A stretch of 64,000 bases of DNA, taken from NCBI GenBank assembly GCA_964611895.1, contig CAZTDN010000009.1, forward strand, positions 1 to 64,000. The letters run 5' to 3'. Below, one piece after another: positions 51,783-61,039 of the stretch. The stretch's first letter is position 1; every line of letters begins with the position of its first letter. The position numbers were made by a program, and so were the translations under genes. The notes beneath the pieces were generated by a model that had not been told where the DNA came from, did not search any database, and saw only the letters and a program-made list of their open reading frames with translations. This DNA comes from JAIEOG01 sp964611895. Its GTDB lineage: Bacteria > Bdellovibrionota > FAC87 > UBA2466.

Positions 51783-52487
51783 CTAAGCAGCTTGAGTTTT
51801 GTTCTCTGTCGAGCCAGGATTAAATCGGTACCCTTCGCCATAGATAGACTCGATATGATCTTTGAAGGTACCGAGCTTTTTGCGAATACTGCGGATATGG
51901 GAATCCACTACCCGATCGGTGACGAACGTATCCACACCCCAAACGTTATTGAGGATCTTTTCCCGGCTGAGAACTCGATCGGGGTTGCGAATAAAAAAAG
52001 ATAAAAGCTTAAACTCTAGCGCAGAAAACGCGACTTCTTTGTCCTGGATATAAACGCGGTGACCGATGAAATCGATCCGCAAGCCTTCCATTTCAAATTG
52101 GGAAGACCCATCTTTGCGAGCCTGGTTTTGCTTGATGCGAACTTTGATGCGCGCCTTGAGCTCGTCGGACTCAAAGGGCTTTTGCAAGTAGTCATCAGCC
52201 CCCAGATCGAAGCCCATGACTTTGCTATGCGCGTCGCCACGCGAAGAAAGAAAAATCACTGGGGTGACCGCTGTCTCTTTTTGTGCCTTGAGCAAGTGAC
52301 AGACTTCAAAGCCGTCCATCTCGCCCAAAGATATGTCCAAGAGGATGAGATCCGGTTTGTTCTCGCGAGCCAGCTCGACGCCTTGCTTCCCCGTATCGGC
52401 AATAATCACCTTATATTCAGGGCTTAGGCACGTCTGGATGAGAAACTGGTAGTCCTTGTTATCATCAATGACTAGGATTTTTTCCAT
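51783..52487 (-). CDS. OmpR-family response regulator
   Basis: The 234-residue product has a receiver domain with the acidic pair Asp8/Asp9, the phosphorylation site Asp51 (LILLDISLGEMDG) and the conserved Lys in YLQKPFE, then a winged-helix DNA-binding domain (FSALEFKLLSFFIRNPDRVLSREKIL and VVDSHIRSIRKKLG). No sensor kinase gene is adjacent; the nearest kinase-like gene is the PilZ fusion 9 kb away. It is divergent from the cyclic-nucleotide-binding gene. Confidence 0.92.
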   Translation of the reverse strand: MEKILVIDDNKDYQFLIQTCLSPEYKVIIADTGKQGVELARENKPDLILLDISLGEMDGFEVCHLLKAQKETAVTPVIFLSSRGDAHSKVMGFDLGADDYLQKPFESDELKARIKVRIKQNQARKDGSSQFEMEGLRIDFIGHRVYIQDKEVAFSALEFKLLSFFIRNPDRVLSREKILNNVWGVDTFVTDRVVDSHIRSIRKKLGTFKDHIESIYGEGYRFNPGSTENKTQAA

Positions 52488-52571
52488 GCGTTTGGCTCTG
52501 TTTCCTTTTCGGACACCTTTGTAAAAACCTTGAACTCCGTCGGAGTGGTTCCGATAAGCAGGGATAAACGC

Positions 52572-52946
52572 ATGATCAAACTAGATTTCGATAGCCTTCC
52601 CCTCTTGAACCGATTCCGGATTCAAATACCTGCGGGATCGGCACTTTTTAAGCAAAACGACAAAGGCGATACCTTGTACATCTTACTGGAAGGTTCCGTC
52701 CGACTATTGCAGAAAACGGCGAGCGACGAAAAAACCATTGCCGTGCTTGAGGCAGGTGCAGTGCTAGGAGAATTTTCACTGAATTCGACCGCGGCACAGA
52801 GGCGTTCTTTCACAGCCCTCGCGCAAACCGACACCATCGCACTGGAACTGGCTCCGCGCAGCCAGAAAGCCCTATTCGAAAAACATCCCGAGCTGGAACA
52901 ACAGATCCTACAAGCCCTCGGAGCCCCACTCGCCAACGCCGCTTAA
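52572..52946 (+). CDS. Stand-alone cyclic nucleotide-binding domain protein
   Basis: The 124-residue product is a single cNMP-binding beta-barrel: LFKQNDKGDTLYILLEGSVRL, then VLGEFSLNSTAAQRRSFTALA, in which GEFSL and the Arg pair correspond to the phosphate-binding cassette. It lacks the helix-turn-helix of CRP, so it would act by protein contact. ATG 52572 was chosen over TTG 52530 because CAGGGA precedes it and it starts the domain properly. It overlaps the lipoprotein gene by 4 nt, tail to tail. Confidence 0.8.
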   Translation: MIKLDFDSLPLLNRFRIQIPAGSALFKQNDKGDTLYILLEGSVRLLQKTASDEKTIAVLEAGAVLGEFSLNSTAAQRRSFTALAQTDTIALELAPRSQKALFEKHPELEQQILQALGAPLANAA

Positions 52947-53758
52947 TGTATTTCAATCACCTTGTCTTTATCCGCGGGAACAAACTCAAACACCGAAGCT
53001 GCAAAATCTTGTGTAGGCTTGCCCAACGCGTCCCAAGTCACATTTACGGAAGACTCTTGGCGATCGAGACGTATTCTGACCTCATAACCTAAATAGAAGG
53101 CCGTTTTTGTGTCGCAGCACGGTTCCCGATCCTGGTACTCTGCGGTAACCGGCCCATTAGGTGTCTCCAACCGCAAAGATTGAATCGCAGTATTTGCCGA
53201 ATCTACCCAAACAGTGAGCCGCTCCTTAGCAAGTACAAACTCAGCACGGTAAGCCCCCGCTTCCTTATCCCACCCCCAATTCAAAACCGGGGCTTTTTCC
53301 CATTTTGTTGGCAACACGCCCGCGGCTAGAGCAACAATTTCATCAAAGGACACGGGCGCGCCCAAAATCCGCTCGAAGTACTTTTTCCCCGAGGCTGATT
53401 CTTTTACCGCTTGCTGATTGCGTGGGTAGTGCGCGGTAACCGAAGCGCCGTTCTGAATCAAAACATAGTGCAGCCGCCCCAAGGGGTCTCGAAGCTCCAG
53501 ACGGAAAAGCTGGGGATACTTACCAACCAATCGCCCCTTACCAGAGACATTTTGTTTGGGGCTTTCATAACCCATTTTTAGTTTGGCGGAAAAGCTTTCC
53601 AGATATCCCCGTCGGACAGACTGATCCCTTAGGAGATCCGCAACGACTAATGCCCTGATAGGCTTCTCCACTCGCGCGTGGTGTGCGCACCCACCCAGTA
53701 TCCAGAGCAAGGGGGCAATCCGAAACAGTCGCCATGAATAGAGTCGCATCTTCAGCAT
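52943..53758 (-). CDS. LolB-like outer-membrane lipoprotein
   Basis: The product (271 residues from ATG 53758) has a lipoprotein signal with lipobox LGGC (Cys24) and a mature part like LolB/DUF4292 proteins: SFSAKLKMGYE, GKGRLVGKYPQLFRLELRDP and ILGAPVSFDEIVALAAG. LolB inserts lipoproteins into the outer membrane. The match is by pattern and could be a LolB relative of another role. The frame is open to 53824 but that would overlap the divergent gene. Confidence 0.7.
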   Translation of the reverse strand: MLKMRLYSWRLFRIAPLLWILGGCAHHARVEKPIRALVVADLLRDQSVRRGYLESFSAKLKMGYESPKQNVSGKGRLVGKYPQLFRLELRDPLGRLHYVLIQNGASVTAHYPRNQQAVKESASGKKYFERILGAPVSFDEIVALAAGVLPTKWEKAPVLNWGWDKEAGAYRAEFVLAKERLTVWVDSANTAIQSLRLETPNGPVTAEYQDREPCCDTKTAFYLGYEVRIRLDRQESSVNVTWDALGKPTQDFAASVFEFVPADKDKVIEIH

Positions 53759-53792
53759 TATGACTTCGGTTGCGCTATAATCAAAGCTTCCC

Positions 53793-54294
53793 ATGAAAAC
53801 CCGATTCCATTTGCTGTTTTTCATCTCGGTCCTTTTCTGCGCCCTGGTTCTGAACAGCTCGCAGATGGGGGATCAACGCTTTGGAATGCGGCAGCTTAGC
53901 CTGTTGCTGCAGAGCGATACGGCCTTTAAAAATCTGGTAGCGCAGAAATGTGGCGCCCTAAGTACACCCGATGCCAGCCCTCTCGAAAAAGTCGTCTTAG
54001 AAAATATCCCCATCCCGGCACGACCCGATCCTGCGTCGGCCTGTACCATCGCAGCTCAAGGTACACACGCCACTCGCTTGCGACTGAGAACACACTGGGA
54101 CTTCCTCATCCAGATACGCGATGCACAAGCTAGCCCGTTCGCACAAAGACATTACAGCTTTGATGTGCCACGCCCCTTGGTGCTGCTGCCCCTGTTTGCT
54201 TTTGTATTGGCGCTGATCTGCGGTTTTCCCTACTGGGGAATGCGCTGGACCGTGGGGAGTTATTTCTTCCTGGCGTGCGGTGCCAGCCTGGTGC
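53793..54294 (+). CDS. Polytopic membrane protein, N-terminal part (cut by assembly gap)
   Basis: The visible 167 residues have an N-terminal membrane helix (5-21), a periplasmic-like region with two Cys and further helices from about 127, ending in SYFFLACGASLV at the N-run. The frame continues in 54305-55528 only if the gap length is not the ten Ns shown. No family is recognised. Confidence 0.6.
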
Positions 54295-54371
54295 NNNNNN
54301 NNNNGCGGTCGTTTTTGCGGCTTGGCTTTGTTTAGCAATTCATTTGGCCATGTGCGGTGCCAGCCTGGTGC
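54275..54371 (+). repeat. 20-bp direct repeat flanking the N gap
   Basis: GTGCGGTGCCAGCCTGGTGC occurs at 54275-54294, directly before the Ns, and again at 54352-54371. Both copies are in the same coding frame (CGASLV). This may be a scaffolding or repeat-collapse artefact, or a true short duplication. Confidence 0.85.
54295..54304. other. Assembly gap (10 Ns)
   Basis: Ten N bases interrupt the membrane protein gene. Ten is likely a placeholder; the frames on the two sides would join if the true length differed by 1 modulo 3 (for example 8 or 11). Confidence 0.97.
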
Positions 54372-55528
54372 AAGCAACGCACTCGGCCGTGCGCGTCATT
54401 AAAACTACTTTTACCCAAGAGCCTGCGACTCTCGGAATGCTGCTTGTCGTAGTCTGGGTCGCACTATGTCGAGCCCATCGCAAACCCGCTCGCACACACT
54501 CTGCTGTACCCATGGAAGCCAGGTGGTTAAACCGCGGCGTTCTGGCAGCCCTGAGCTTGTGGAACCCGGCAGCGTTTACTCTAACCGGAAGACTGCTGCT
54601 TCCCTTTCGGGGCGCAGCAAAACGCGTCGCGCCGCTCTTGGGATTGCAGGTCGCCGCTCTTTGCTTGAGCGTGTACTTGCTTTCGCTCACCCCAGACCCC
54701 ATTCACGGCCTCTCGGCAGCTAGCTTGCGAATGCCCCGGTATTTCACGTTCGCCTGCTTGCTCTTCATATTTTTGCAATACACACCGGTGCGGAAAGAGA
54801 CCTTTTTTTGGAAACTCCCTGGTATTTGGCGGACTTTGATATGCGTTTGCGCGGTAGAAGGCATTTGCTTTTTCTTTAGCAAGAGTCAATCCATTGGCCA
54901 CCTCACCCGCATTGGCACAGGACTAGTATTAGGACAACTCATTTGGCCTTTTGACGTGGACTGGAAACGGGCGTGGCGGTGCTGCTATCGGTGGGGAGGC
55001 GCGCTTGTGTTAGCTTTGTCTCTCACGACGATGAGTACTCAGCTCGGCGTGACGGACTTGGTGTTTACCACGCTCAACCCTTCTCTACATCCAACGGGGA
55101 ATGTCTTTTTTACCTTCATTTGCGGAATCGCCCTGGGATTTACAACCGGGGGATTCGCTGCCGCATTTTTTACGCTTTTTACGGCGATGACCAAATCCGC
55201 GTCTGTCCCACTCTCCCAAGCCGCTATGCTGGATGGAATTCTAGCGGGCATTCTTTTGTCTCCGTTCTCGGTAATCAACCTCATCCCAGCGTCCCAGTTT
55301 GGATTGAAAATGCAAAAGCTCATCTCACATAGGGTGCACCAACTGGGGTACCCACTCACGATTGGCTTGATGATTTACGCACTGAGCGCCGTCACGACAG
55401 TCGCCATCCTGAGGCCCGCGACCTTTGTCTTTCTTTGCCTCATCGCGGTGGCTGTGCACTTGAAGAAAAGCGGTTGGAAATTTGGGAAGTATACGATTTC
55501 GCCAGATTTACGTAGTGGCGTGCATTGA
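54305..55528 (+). CDS. Polytopic membrane protein, C-terminal part
   Basis: About 407 residues with around ten hydrophobic helices, starting AVVFAAWLCLAIHLAMCGASLV. Loops carry few charges. A region GLGVTDLVF-like (TQLGVTDLVFTTLNPSLHPTGN) and GIALGFTTGGFAAAFFTLFTAMTKS recalls transporters, but no family could be named. With the 5' piece it makes a protein of nearly 580 residues. The 3' end overlaps the gamma carbonic anhydrase gene by 89 nt tail to tail. Confidence 0.6.
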   Translation, partial: AVVFAAWLCLAIHLAMCGASLVQATHSAVRVIKTTFTQEPATLGMLLVVVWVALCRAHRKPARTHSAVPMEARWLNRGVLAALSLWNPAAFTLTGRLLLPFRGAAKRVAPLLGLQVAALCLSVYLLSLTPDPIHGLSAASLRMPRYFTFACLLFIFLQYTPVRKETFFWKLPGIWRTLICVCAVEGICFFFSKSQSIGHLTRIGTGLVLGQLIWPFDVDWKRAWRCCYRWGGALVLALSLTTMSTQLGVTDLVFTTLNPSLHPTGNVFFTFICGIALGFTTGGFAAAFFTLFTAMTKSASVPLSQAAMLDGILAGILLSPFSVINLIPASQFGLKMQKLISHRVHQLGYPLTIGLMIYALSAVTTVAILRPATFVFLCLIAVAVHLKKSGWKFGKYTISPDLRSGVH

Positions 55529-56024
55529 AAGAGATGCGAGCTCTCTCTTCGTCAGTGAGTTCTGCGACCACTTTTGCGGGACGACCAAACGCCTTAGTCC
55601 CGCTGGGAATTTTCGTGCGCGGAGTCACTAAACTCCCTGCTCCTAAAATAACAAAATCTCCAATTTCAGCATCGTCTAGCACCACTGACCCCATGCCCAC
55701 CAGTACGGAGTTGCCAATCGTGCAAGCGTGCAAAACAACAGAATGTCCGATAGTCACGTCATTACCCAAAATAGTAGGGCTGGCCTTGTATGAAACATGG
55801 ATGAGACTGAGGTCTTGTACATTGGTTCGGTCTCCAATGCGGATGTAGTTCACGTCGCCTCGCACGACCGAGTTAAACCAAATAGCGCTCTCTTGGCCGA
55901 TATGCACATCGCCGTAGACTTGGGAGCCGGGAAAGATAAAAGCGGCGGGGTGAATTTGGGGAGACTCAAAGCGATGCGGATAATCGCGTTTCAAGTCCCC
56001 TGTTAATACGGGGAGCTCCGACAT
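55440..56024 (-). CDS. Gamma carbonic anhydrase-like hexapeptide-repeat protein
   Basis: The 194-residue product is a left-handed beta-helix of hexapeptide repeats (AAFIFPGSQVYGDVHIGQ, AIWFNSVVRGD, INVQDLSLIHVS-like). Metal-ligand histidines are expected in LIHVSY and in IGHSVVLHAC. Related YrdA, PaaY and CaiE proteins vary in activity. The start has GAGAGG 5 nt upstream and lies inside the end of miaB, which it overlaps by 59 nt. Confidence 0.85.
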   Translation of the reverse strand: MSELPVLTGDLKRDYPHRFESPQIHPAAFIFPGSQVYGDVHIGQESAIWFNSVVRGDVNYIRIGDRTNVQDLSLIHVSYKASPTILGNDVTIGHSVVLHACTIGNSVLVGMGSVVLDDAEIGDFVILGAGSLVTPRTKIPSGTKAFGRPAKVVAELTDEERARISFNARHYVNLAKSYTSQISNRFSSSAQPPR

Positions 56025-57372
56025 AGTAACCTCTCAAGTTAGAAGCGTTAGACTCGGTAATATCCACGTCGACGATTTTTCCCAAGCACGCCTGACCTGC
56101 ATTTAAAATATGGACTCGCTTACCGTACGGATCTCGCCCACTGTAGAAAAGATCTTTTTTATCTAGAGCCTCCACCAAAACAGGCACTCGACGACCGACC
56201 ATTCGCCTGTTTTCGGCCTCGGAAGAAGGAACTGCAATCGCCTGCAAACGCTTCAGGCGTTCATCCTGAACCGCTTCCGGAACCAGCTCGTCCTGATAAC
56301 TCATGGCCCTCGTGCCCGGACGCGGAGAGTACTTAAACATATAACACTGCGCAAAACCGACTTGGCGTGCAACTTCGAGCGTTTGCTCAAACTCTTCCTC
56401 AGTCTCACCTGGAAAACCAACAATTATATCCGTCGACAAACTAATATCCGGACAGGCCTTGCGCAGAAGTTCAATTTTGCTCAGATATTGATCGCGTGTG
56501 TACAAGCGAGACATGCGTTTGAGAATACGATCGCTTCCTGCTTGAAAGGGCAAGTGTAACGACGGGCATAGCTTTTCCACTCGCCCAAACTGTTCTATCA
56601 AGTCGACACCCAAATCTCGAGGGTGCGAAGTCACATAACGAATGCGCTCCAATCCGGAAACGTTATTAGCTCTTTCAATGAGCTGGGCCAGATTCTCGGA
56701 AGTCCCTTTTCCATAGGTGTTGATGTTCTGCCCCAGGAAAACGACTTCTTTGGTACCTTGGGCGACTAGTTTTTCGACATCTTGAATGACTTCCGCGATG
56801 GGACGGCTTTTCTCACGACCCCGCACAAAAGGAACAATGCAGTAGGTGCAAAAATGGTCGCAGCCTTTCATGATGGTGAGGAACTCACTCGGACGTGCTT
56901 GGTGCACTATCGCCGGCTGAGAGTAGGTGCGCCCAGGAGCGTCCATCTGAGTATCTACAGTGCGCTTGCCTTGCTTTTTCGCCCCCTCGACAAGGGACAC
57001 CACTCGCTCAACGCTATCCGGACCAAAGACAAGGTCCAGATGGTGTACTCGCTGGAGCAAGCTTCGTCCCATCCGTTGGCCCACACACCCCGAGACTCCT
57101 ATGACCAAATCGGGTTTTTTGTCCTTAAGAGGTTTGAGCTGCCCTAAAAGGCTTAGCACTTTTTGCTCGGACTTTGCCCGGATGCTGCACGTGTTGATCA
57201 GGATCACATCGGCTTCGGTGAGATTAGGCTCGAACCAGTACCCGTTCTCCCGCAAACTCGCCGCCATCCGATCCGAATCGTAAACATTCATCTGACAGCC
57301 GAAAGTCTTGATATGTAGAGCTTTTCCCGCCTGCGGAATGGGAGGAGATTCGGGTGAAACGGAAGGCGTCAT
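55966..57372 (-). CDS. miaB: tRNA-2-methylthio-N6-dimethylallyladenosine synthase MiaB
   Basis: MiaB adds the methylthio group to A37 of some tRNAs. The product (468 residues from ATG 57372) has the N-terminal UPF0004 domain with three Cys (KTFGCQMN, INTCSIR, GVSGCVGQ), the radical SAM motif CDHFCTYCIVPFVRG and a C-terminal TRAM domain. The frame is open to 57438 but the extra residues overlap the divergent trmL-like gene. Confidence 0.93.
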   Translation of the reverse strand: MTPSVSPESPPIPQAGKALHIKTFGCQMNVYDSDRMAASLRENGYWFEPNLTEADVILINTCSIRAKSEQKVLSLLGQLKPLKDKKPDLVIGVSGCVGQRMGRSLLQRVHHLDLVFGPDSVERVVSLVEGAKKQGKRTVDTQMDAPGRTYSQPAIVHQARPSEFLTIMKGCDHFCTYCIVPFVRGREKSRPIAEVIQDVEKLVAQGTKEVVFLGQNINTYGKGTSENLAQLIERANNVSGLERIRYVTSHPRDLGVDLIEQFGRVEKLCPSLHLPFQAGSDRILKRMSRLYTRDQYLSKIELLRKACPDISLSTDIIVGFPGETEEEFEQTLEVARQVGFAQCYMFKYSPRPGTRAMSYQDELVPEAVQDERLKRLQAIAVPSSEAENRRMVGRRVPVLVEALDKKDLFYSGRDPYGKRVHILNAGQACLGKIVDVDITESNASNLRGYYVGAPRINRGLETRLSASL

Positions 57373-57436
57373 AGTGCGCGCCAGTCTAGTGGCGTCCCAC
57401 TCGCAATTCAATACCAGTGTGCTAAAGACGATGGGC

Positions 57437-57922
57437 ATGTTTAAGCCATTTCACATCGTATTGCACCAGCCAGTGATCCCTCAAAACACTGGCTCAATTG
57501 CCCGTCTGTGCGCCTGTACGGGCTCAGTTTTGCACCTCATCCACCCGCTGGGTTTCCAGACGGACGCCGCGGCGGTTAAACGCGCCGGTTTAGATTATTG
57601 GGAGCATGTGGACATTCGAGAGCACGAGAGCTGGGAGACTTTCCTAAAGTCCGAAGCTCCGCAGGAAATGTTCTTTTTCAGCAAAAAAGCCCATAATCGC
57701 TTCGATCGAGTGGAGTATCCCGAGGGTTCTTACCTGGTTTTAGGGAGTGAAACCAAAGGGCTCCCCGAAGAGTGGATGCAGGAGTTCGAAGGACGTTTTT
57801 TGCAAATCCCGATGCGTACCCATTTGGTACGTAGCCTCAATCTTGCCCAAGCCGCGGCAGTGGTACTTTACGAGGGTTTGCGCCAGTCTGATTTTAGAAC
57901 CCTCACACCGCCTTCAACTTAA
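57437..57922 (+). CDS. trmL: tRNA (cytidine/uridine-2'-O-)-methyltransferase TrmL-like
   Basis: TrmL is a SPOUT-knot enzyme that 2'-O-methylates position 34 of tRNA-Leu. The 161-residue product begins with MFKPFHIVLHQPVIPQNTGSIARLCA, close to TrmL, and has YLVLGSETKGLPEE and the knot motif RSLNLAQAAAVVLYE. The start ATG at 57437 aligns with TrmL; 57431 is also possible. It is divergent from miaB, another tRNA-modification gene. Confidence 0.87.
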   Translation: MFKPFHIVLHQPVIPQNTGSIARLCACTGSVLHLIHPLGFQTDAAAVKRAGLDYWEHVDIREHESWETFLKSEAPQEMFFFSKKAHNRFDRVEYPEGSYLVLGSETKGLPEEWMQEFEGRFLQIPMRTHLVRSLNLAQAAAVVLYEGLRQSDFRTLTPPST

Positions 57923-58903
57923 GACCTCGGTCATATAGCGACGCAGCTCTGATTCACTCCGAGCTTCTTGGGCAAGTCCAGAGTCCACGACAAAGTGGGG
58001 ATAAGGCTCCGCTTCCGGATTGACCACAATGGCAGGCTTGTGCAACCAAACCGCCTCGTAGATGCCTGAGGAAGTCCCGGTCAAAAAAAGAGCCGTTTCA
58101 TTTACCAAGCTTACCAACAAGCCCGGGGGTGCCATTTCGATATTCTTAACTCCCCGTTTCCAGACCGCAGACAAAGGCACCTGAGGATGGGGACGCACCC
58201 ACAATACCCATTCCGGAAAGCCCGACATCACTTCCTCAAGTAGCCTCAGTCGCTGCGCTTCTGAGGCATCGCTTTGGGCGGCATAGAGGAGATATCCCCT
58301 AAACCCCTTTTCATTTGCCTGTTTTTTAAAATGCGCCGGCTCAACCAGGCTAAGACGTTTTGGTAAGCAAAAATGAATATTGGATTCAGGCACGCCCCGA
58401 TTCAATAGTAGGGTTTGCAGCCGCTTATCGGGCACCAAAAAATGGGCTCCGGGGCGCCCTAAATCAGGTAGGTCTTTTGCCAGCCAATCAAAGTGGTGCG
58501 TAAACACCCAGCGCTTTCTTCCCAGATCTGCCGCGATTTCATCGGCAATACGCCGTTGCGGTGAGGGTTCGAGAGGCAAAAAGACCTCGGCCGCGGGGTA
58601 CGCTAGAAGCCACCGGCGGACTTGTCTTCGGTAGCTGCGCTTTCGATTCCAGAAGCCGTGGAGAGAAAAATTCCTGAAGCCAGAAGCTAGAAAACGCCTT
58701 GCTAGAAACCCAGCCGGCACGCCCTCTGAATACGAAAGCCCAACCCAAACCCGGGAGAACCGCCCCCGTAACTCCGACAGAAAAAAATCCGCGCAAGTGC
58801 GGTTGGAAATCCCCAACACGATAGCTTGGGAGCAAGAGCGTCGACCCCAGCACCCAGCGGCCCAGTACCCTGCCAATCCCAGCCGGTTAAGCCACAAGCG
58901 CAT
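57914..58903 (-). CDS. Glycosyltransferase-like protein (GT-B fold candidate)
   Basis: The product (329 residues from ATG 58903) has no signal peptide. The C-terminal half has WVLWVRPHPQVPLSAVW, FLTGTSSGIYEAVWLHKPAIVVN and a final PHFVVDSG, as in CDP-glycerol or capsule glycosyltransferases (RPHP and TSSG motifs). The N-terminal half is not recognised. Start options at 58903, 58954 and 59047 exist; the first gives less overlap with the divergent gene. The function is inferred from the C-terminal motifs. Confidence 0.6.
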   Translation of the reverse strand: MRLWLNRLGLAGYWAAGCWGRRSCSQAIVLGISNRTCADFFLSELRGRFSRVWVGLSYSEGVPAGFLARRFLASGFRNFSLHGFWNRKRSYRRQVRRWLLAYPAAEVFLPLEPSPQRRIADEIAADLGRKRWVFTHHFDWLAKDLPDLGRPGAHFLVPDKRLQTLLLNRGVPESNIHFCLPKRLSLVEPAHFKKQANEKGFRGYLLYAAQSDASEAQRLRLLEEVMSGFPEWVLWVRPHPQVPLSAVWKRGVKNIEMAPPGLLVSLVNETALFLTGTSSGIYEAVWLHKPAIVVNPEAEPYPHFVVDSGLAQEARSESELRRYMTEVLS

Positions 58904-58967
58904 GGGATCAGGATAGCATGGACTTTCGGAAAGTAACGTCGCAGCCGTAGGCATGCTACAATGAGTA

Positions 58968-59624
58968 ATGCGCTGTTCTAGCGTCGGAATCACACTGATT
59001 TTTTTTCTATTCGTCCGACCAGTTTGCGCGGAAGAATGGTCGCACATTGAGTATGGCGCAGCGAATGTTCGTTCCGGTTCAATTCATCTCCAATCCCATG
59101 AAAAACCTGAACTGGCCACTCTGTACGCACGGGTCGATAACCTGGTAAAAGCAAACCCCGGAAGACCAGGCGTGTTTTACGTAAACGATTTGGATGAGGG
59201 CGATACCAATCGAGTGGCAAATCTGCTGCATATCTACTGCGCGAAGATGGGGTACCGCGTCGAAATACGCTCTTTGCCGGGAAGTTTTGCTTCAATTTCA
59301 CTCCCCCGAACCGACACCGCAACCCTAGCCAATCCGGAGGGAACCTTTTTTGACTCCGAAAACAACCCATCGGCCACCCTCCAACGCCTGGCTAATGCGG
59401 CGCGTAGGGGTTTGGAGCTCGTCACTTCGGCAAGAATCGCCGAAACGCTGCCGGGATTGGAATACCACGGTGCTGGTGATCTTTATGTAGATCCGAAGGG
59501 AAACGTGATCTCGAAAAGTACTTCAAAGTACCTCCTCAAGCCAACCCCTGCTTCGACCGCGGGAGCTTCCTCGCCATTTCGATTGGGGCGATCCTGCCCG
59601 ATAGTCATGAGTTTTCTACGTTGA
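58968..59624 (+). CDS. Exported protein of unknown function
   Basis: The 218-residue product has a signal peptide (1-21, ending VCAEE). The mature part contains LYARVDNLVKANPGRPGVFYVND and MGYRVEIRSLPGSFASI. No domain is recognised. It overlaps nothing and ends 10 nt from the convergent der gene. Confidence 0.6.
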   Translation: MRCSSVGITLIFFLFVRPVCAEEWSHIEYGAANVRSGSIHLQSHEKPELATLYARVDNLVKANPGRPGVFYVNDLDEGDTNRVANLLHIYCAKMGYRVEIRSLPGSFASISLPRTDTATLANPEGTFFDSENNPSATLQRLANAARRGLELVTSARIAETLPGLEYHGAGDLYVDPKGNVISKSTSKYLLKPTPASTAGASSPFRLGRSCPIVMSFLR

Positions 59625-59633
59625 GCGACAGAG

Positions 59634-61037
59634 CTATTCCCGCGCTTTGATCCACCCAGGCTTAGGTCGAGACTTTTGACCTCGAAAAAGAACACGAATG
59701 GACTGGCCTTTGAAGCCTAGTTTTGTTCTGAGCTGTTTTTCCATATAAGTACGGTAATGATCCGGAATATTGTTCTCCCGGTTCATGAAGAAAACAAATG
59801 TCGGCGGATCCACTCGGACCTGACTCGCATAGAGGATATTAAAATTCTGTCGACCGGCATTTGGGGGAGGGTTATGCGCGATGATTTTTTCTACCACCTC
59901 ATTCAGCCGAGAAGTCTTCACGCGCTTTTGCGCCTGGCGATAAAGTCGAAACGCCAGGGGAAGAATCTGCTCGGTATTAAAACCCGTTAGGCCGCTCAGA
60001 GGAACCAGGTGGAAAGTCTCTAAATAACTTTGAAAGTCCGTGCTCCCCACAAAACTTTTGCGATCGCGACTCCCAAGCTGATCCCAGAAATTGAGCAAGA
60101 TCGCCGTGGGACGCCCTTCCTCGACAATCAGATTCAACAGTCGGATATCCTGATCCGTCACCCCTTCAACACAGTTTATCAGCAAAAACACCACATCTGC
60201 TTGCCGGAGCGCTCGCGTGGACGCCTGAATTGAAAAAACTTCGATCTCAGACTTGTCGCTACGAGGGCGGCGCATCCCTGCCGTATCGATCAAATGTACC
60301 CAACCGTGTGGCGTCTTGAGTTCCTGGCTCACCGGATCGCGAGTCGTCAAAGGAACTGGGCTGACTCGGGACACACTCGCTCCGCACAAAGCATTCATCA
60401 GAGTGGATTTCCCGGTGTTGGGACGTCCTATGAAAGCGATCGTAAGCGGGGCCTCCCCCTCGGTGACTGCAGTTCTTCGGGCAGAGGACGCCGGCCGCGC
60501 TCCCTGACTTTCAGCAATTCCTTGAGCGGCTTTTTCAGTGTTGCGCTCTACCCCGAGAGAGTTGATCAAAGTATTCGTTATCCAGGTCTTAACTGTCGAA
60601 AGGTTGAATCGGTGCGCCGCCGAAATACTCAAAACTTCTTCGATACCCAGCTCAGCAAAATCTGTTTCTGGGTGCGCCTCTTTGGCCTCGACTTTGTTTA
60701 CACACAGCAAAATAGGTTTTTGAGTCTGCCTGGAAAGCCTTGCTATCCACCTATCAAAGGGGGTCGGCCCAGCAAGGGCATCCACAACAAACACAAAGGC
60801 GTCCCCGAGCCGGAGAAGATCGTCTAAAACCCCCGAGTCTTCCTCAGAAAAAATCCCCTGACTATCCGTGAGCAAAAAGGTACGTTCTTCCCACGTCGTC
60901 TTTTCGGAGACGATATCCAGAGTCGTTCCAGGTTGATCGAAGACGATCGCTCGACGGTAACCCAAAAGAGCATTCATCAAGCTCGACTTACCGACATTGG
61001 GTCGACCGATAATGACAATGTGGGGTTCTTTTCTCAT
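59634..61037 (-). CDS. der: GTPase Der (EngA)
   Basis: Der has two GTPase domains in tandem and helps 50S subunit assembly. The product (467 residues from ATG 61037) has G1 motifs GRPNVGKSS (domain 1) and GRPNTGKST (domain 2), DTAGMRRP in the second G3, and a C-terminal KH-like domain. In domain 1 the G3 is LTDSQGIF rather than DTxG. ATG 61037 lies 3 nt after the era stop with GGAATAAAG between; the frame is open to 61088. Confidence 0.93.
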   Translation of the reverse strand: MRKEPHIVIIGRPNVGKSSLMNALLGYRRAIVFDQPGTTLDIVSEKTTWEERTFLLTDSQGIFSEEDSGVLDDLLRLGDAFVFVVDALAGPTPFDRWIARLSRQTQKPILLCVNKVEAKEAHPETDFAELGIEEVLSISAAHRFNLSTVKTWITNTLINSLGVERNTEKAAQGIAESQGARPASSARRTAVTEGEAPLTIAFIGRPNTGKSTLMNALCGASVSRVSPVPLTTRDPVSQELKTPHGWVHLIDTAGMRRPRSDKSEIEVFSIQASTRALRQADVVFLLINCVEGVTDQDIRLLNLIVEEGRPTAILLNFWDQLGSRDRKSFVGSTDFQSYLETFHLVPLSGLTGFNTEQILPLAFRLYRQAQKRVKTSRLNEVVEKIIAHNPPPNAGRQNFNILYASQVRVDPPTFVFFMNRENNIPDHYRTYMEKQLRTKLGFKGQSIRVLFRGQKSRPKPGWIKARE

Positions 61038-61039
61038 CT

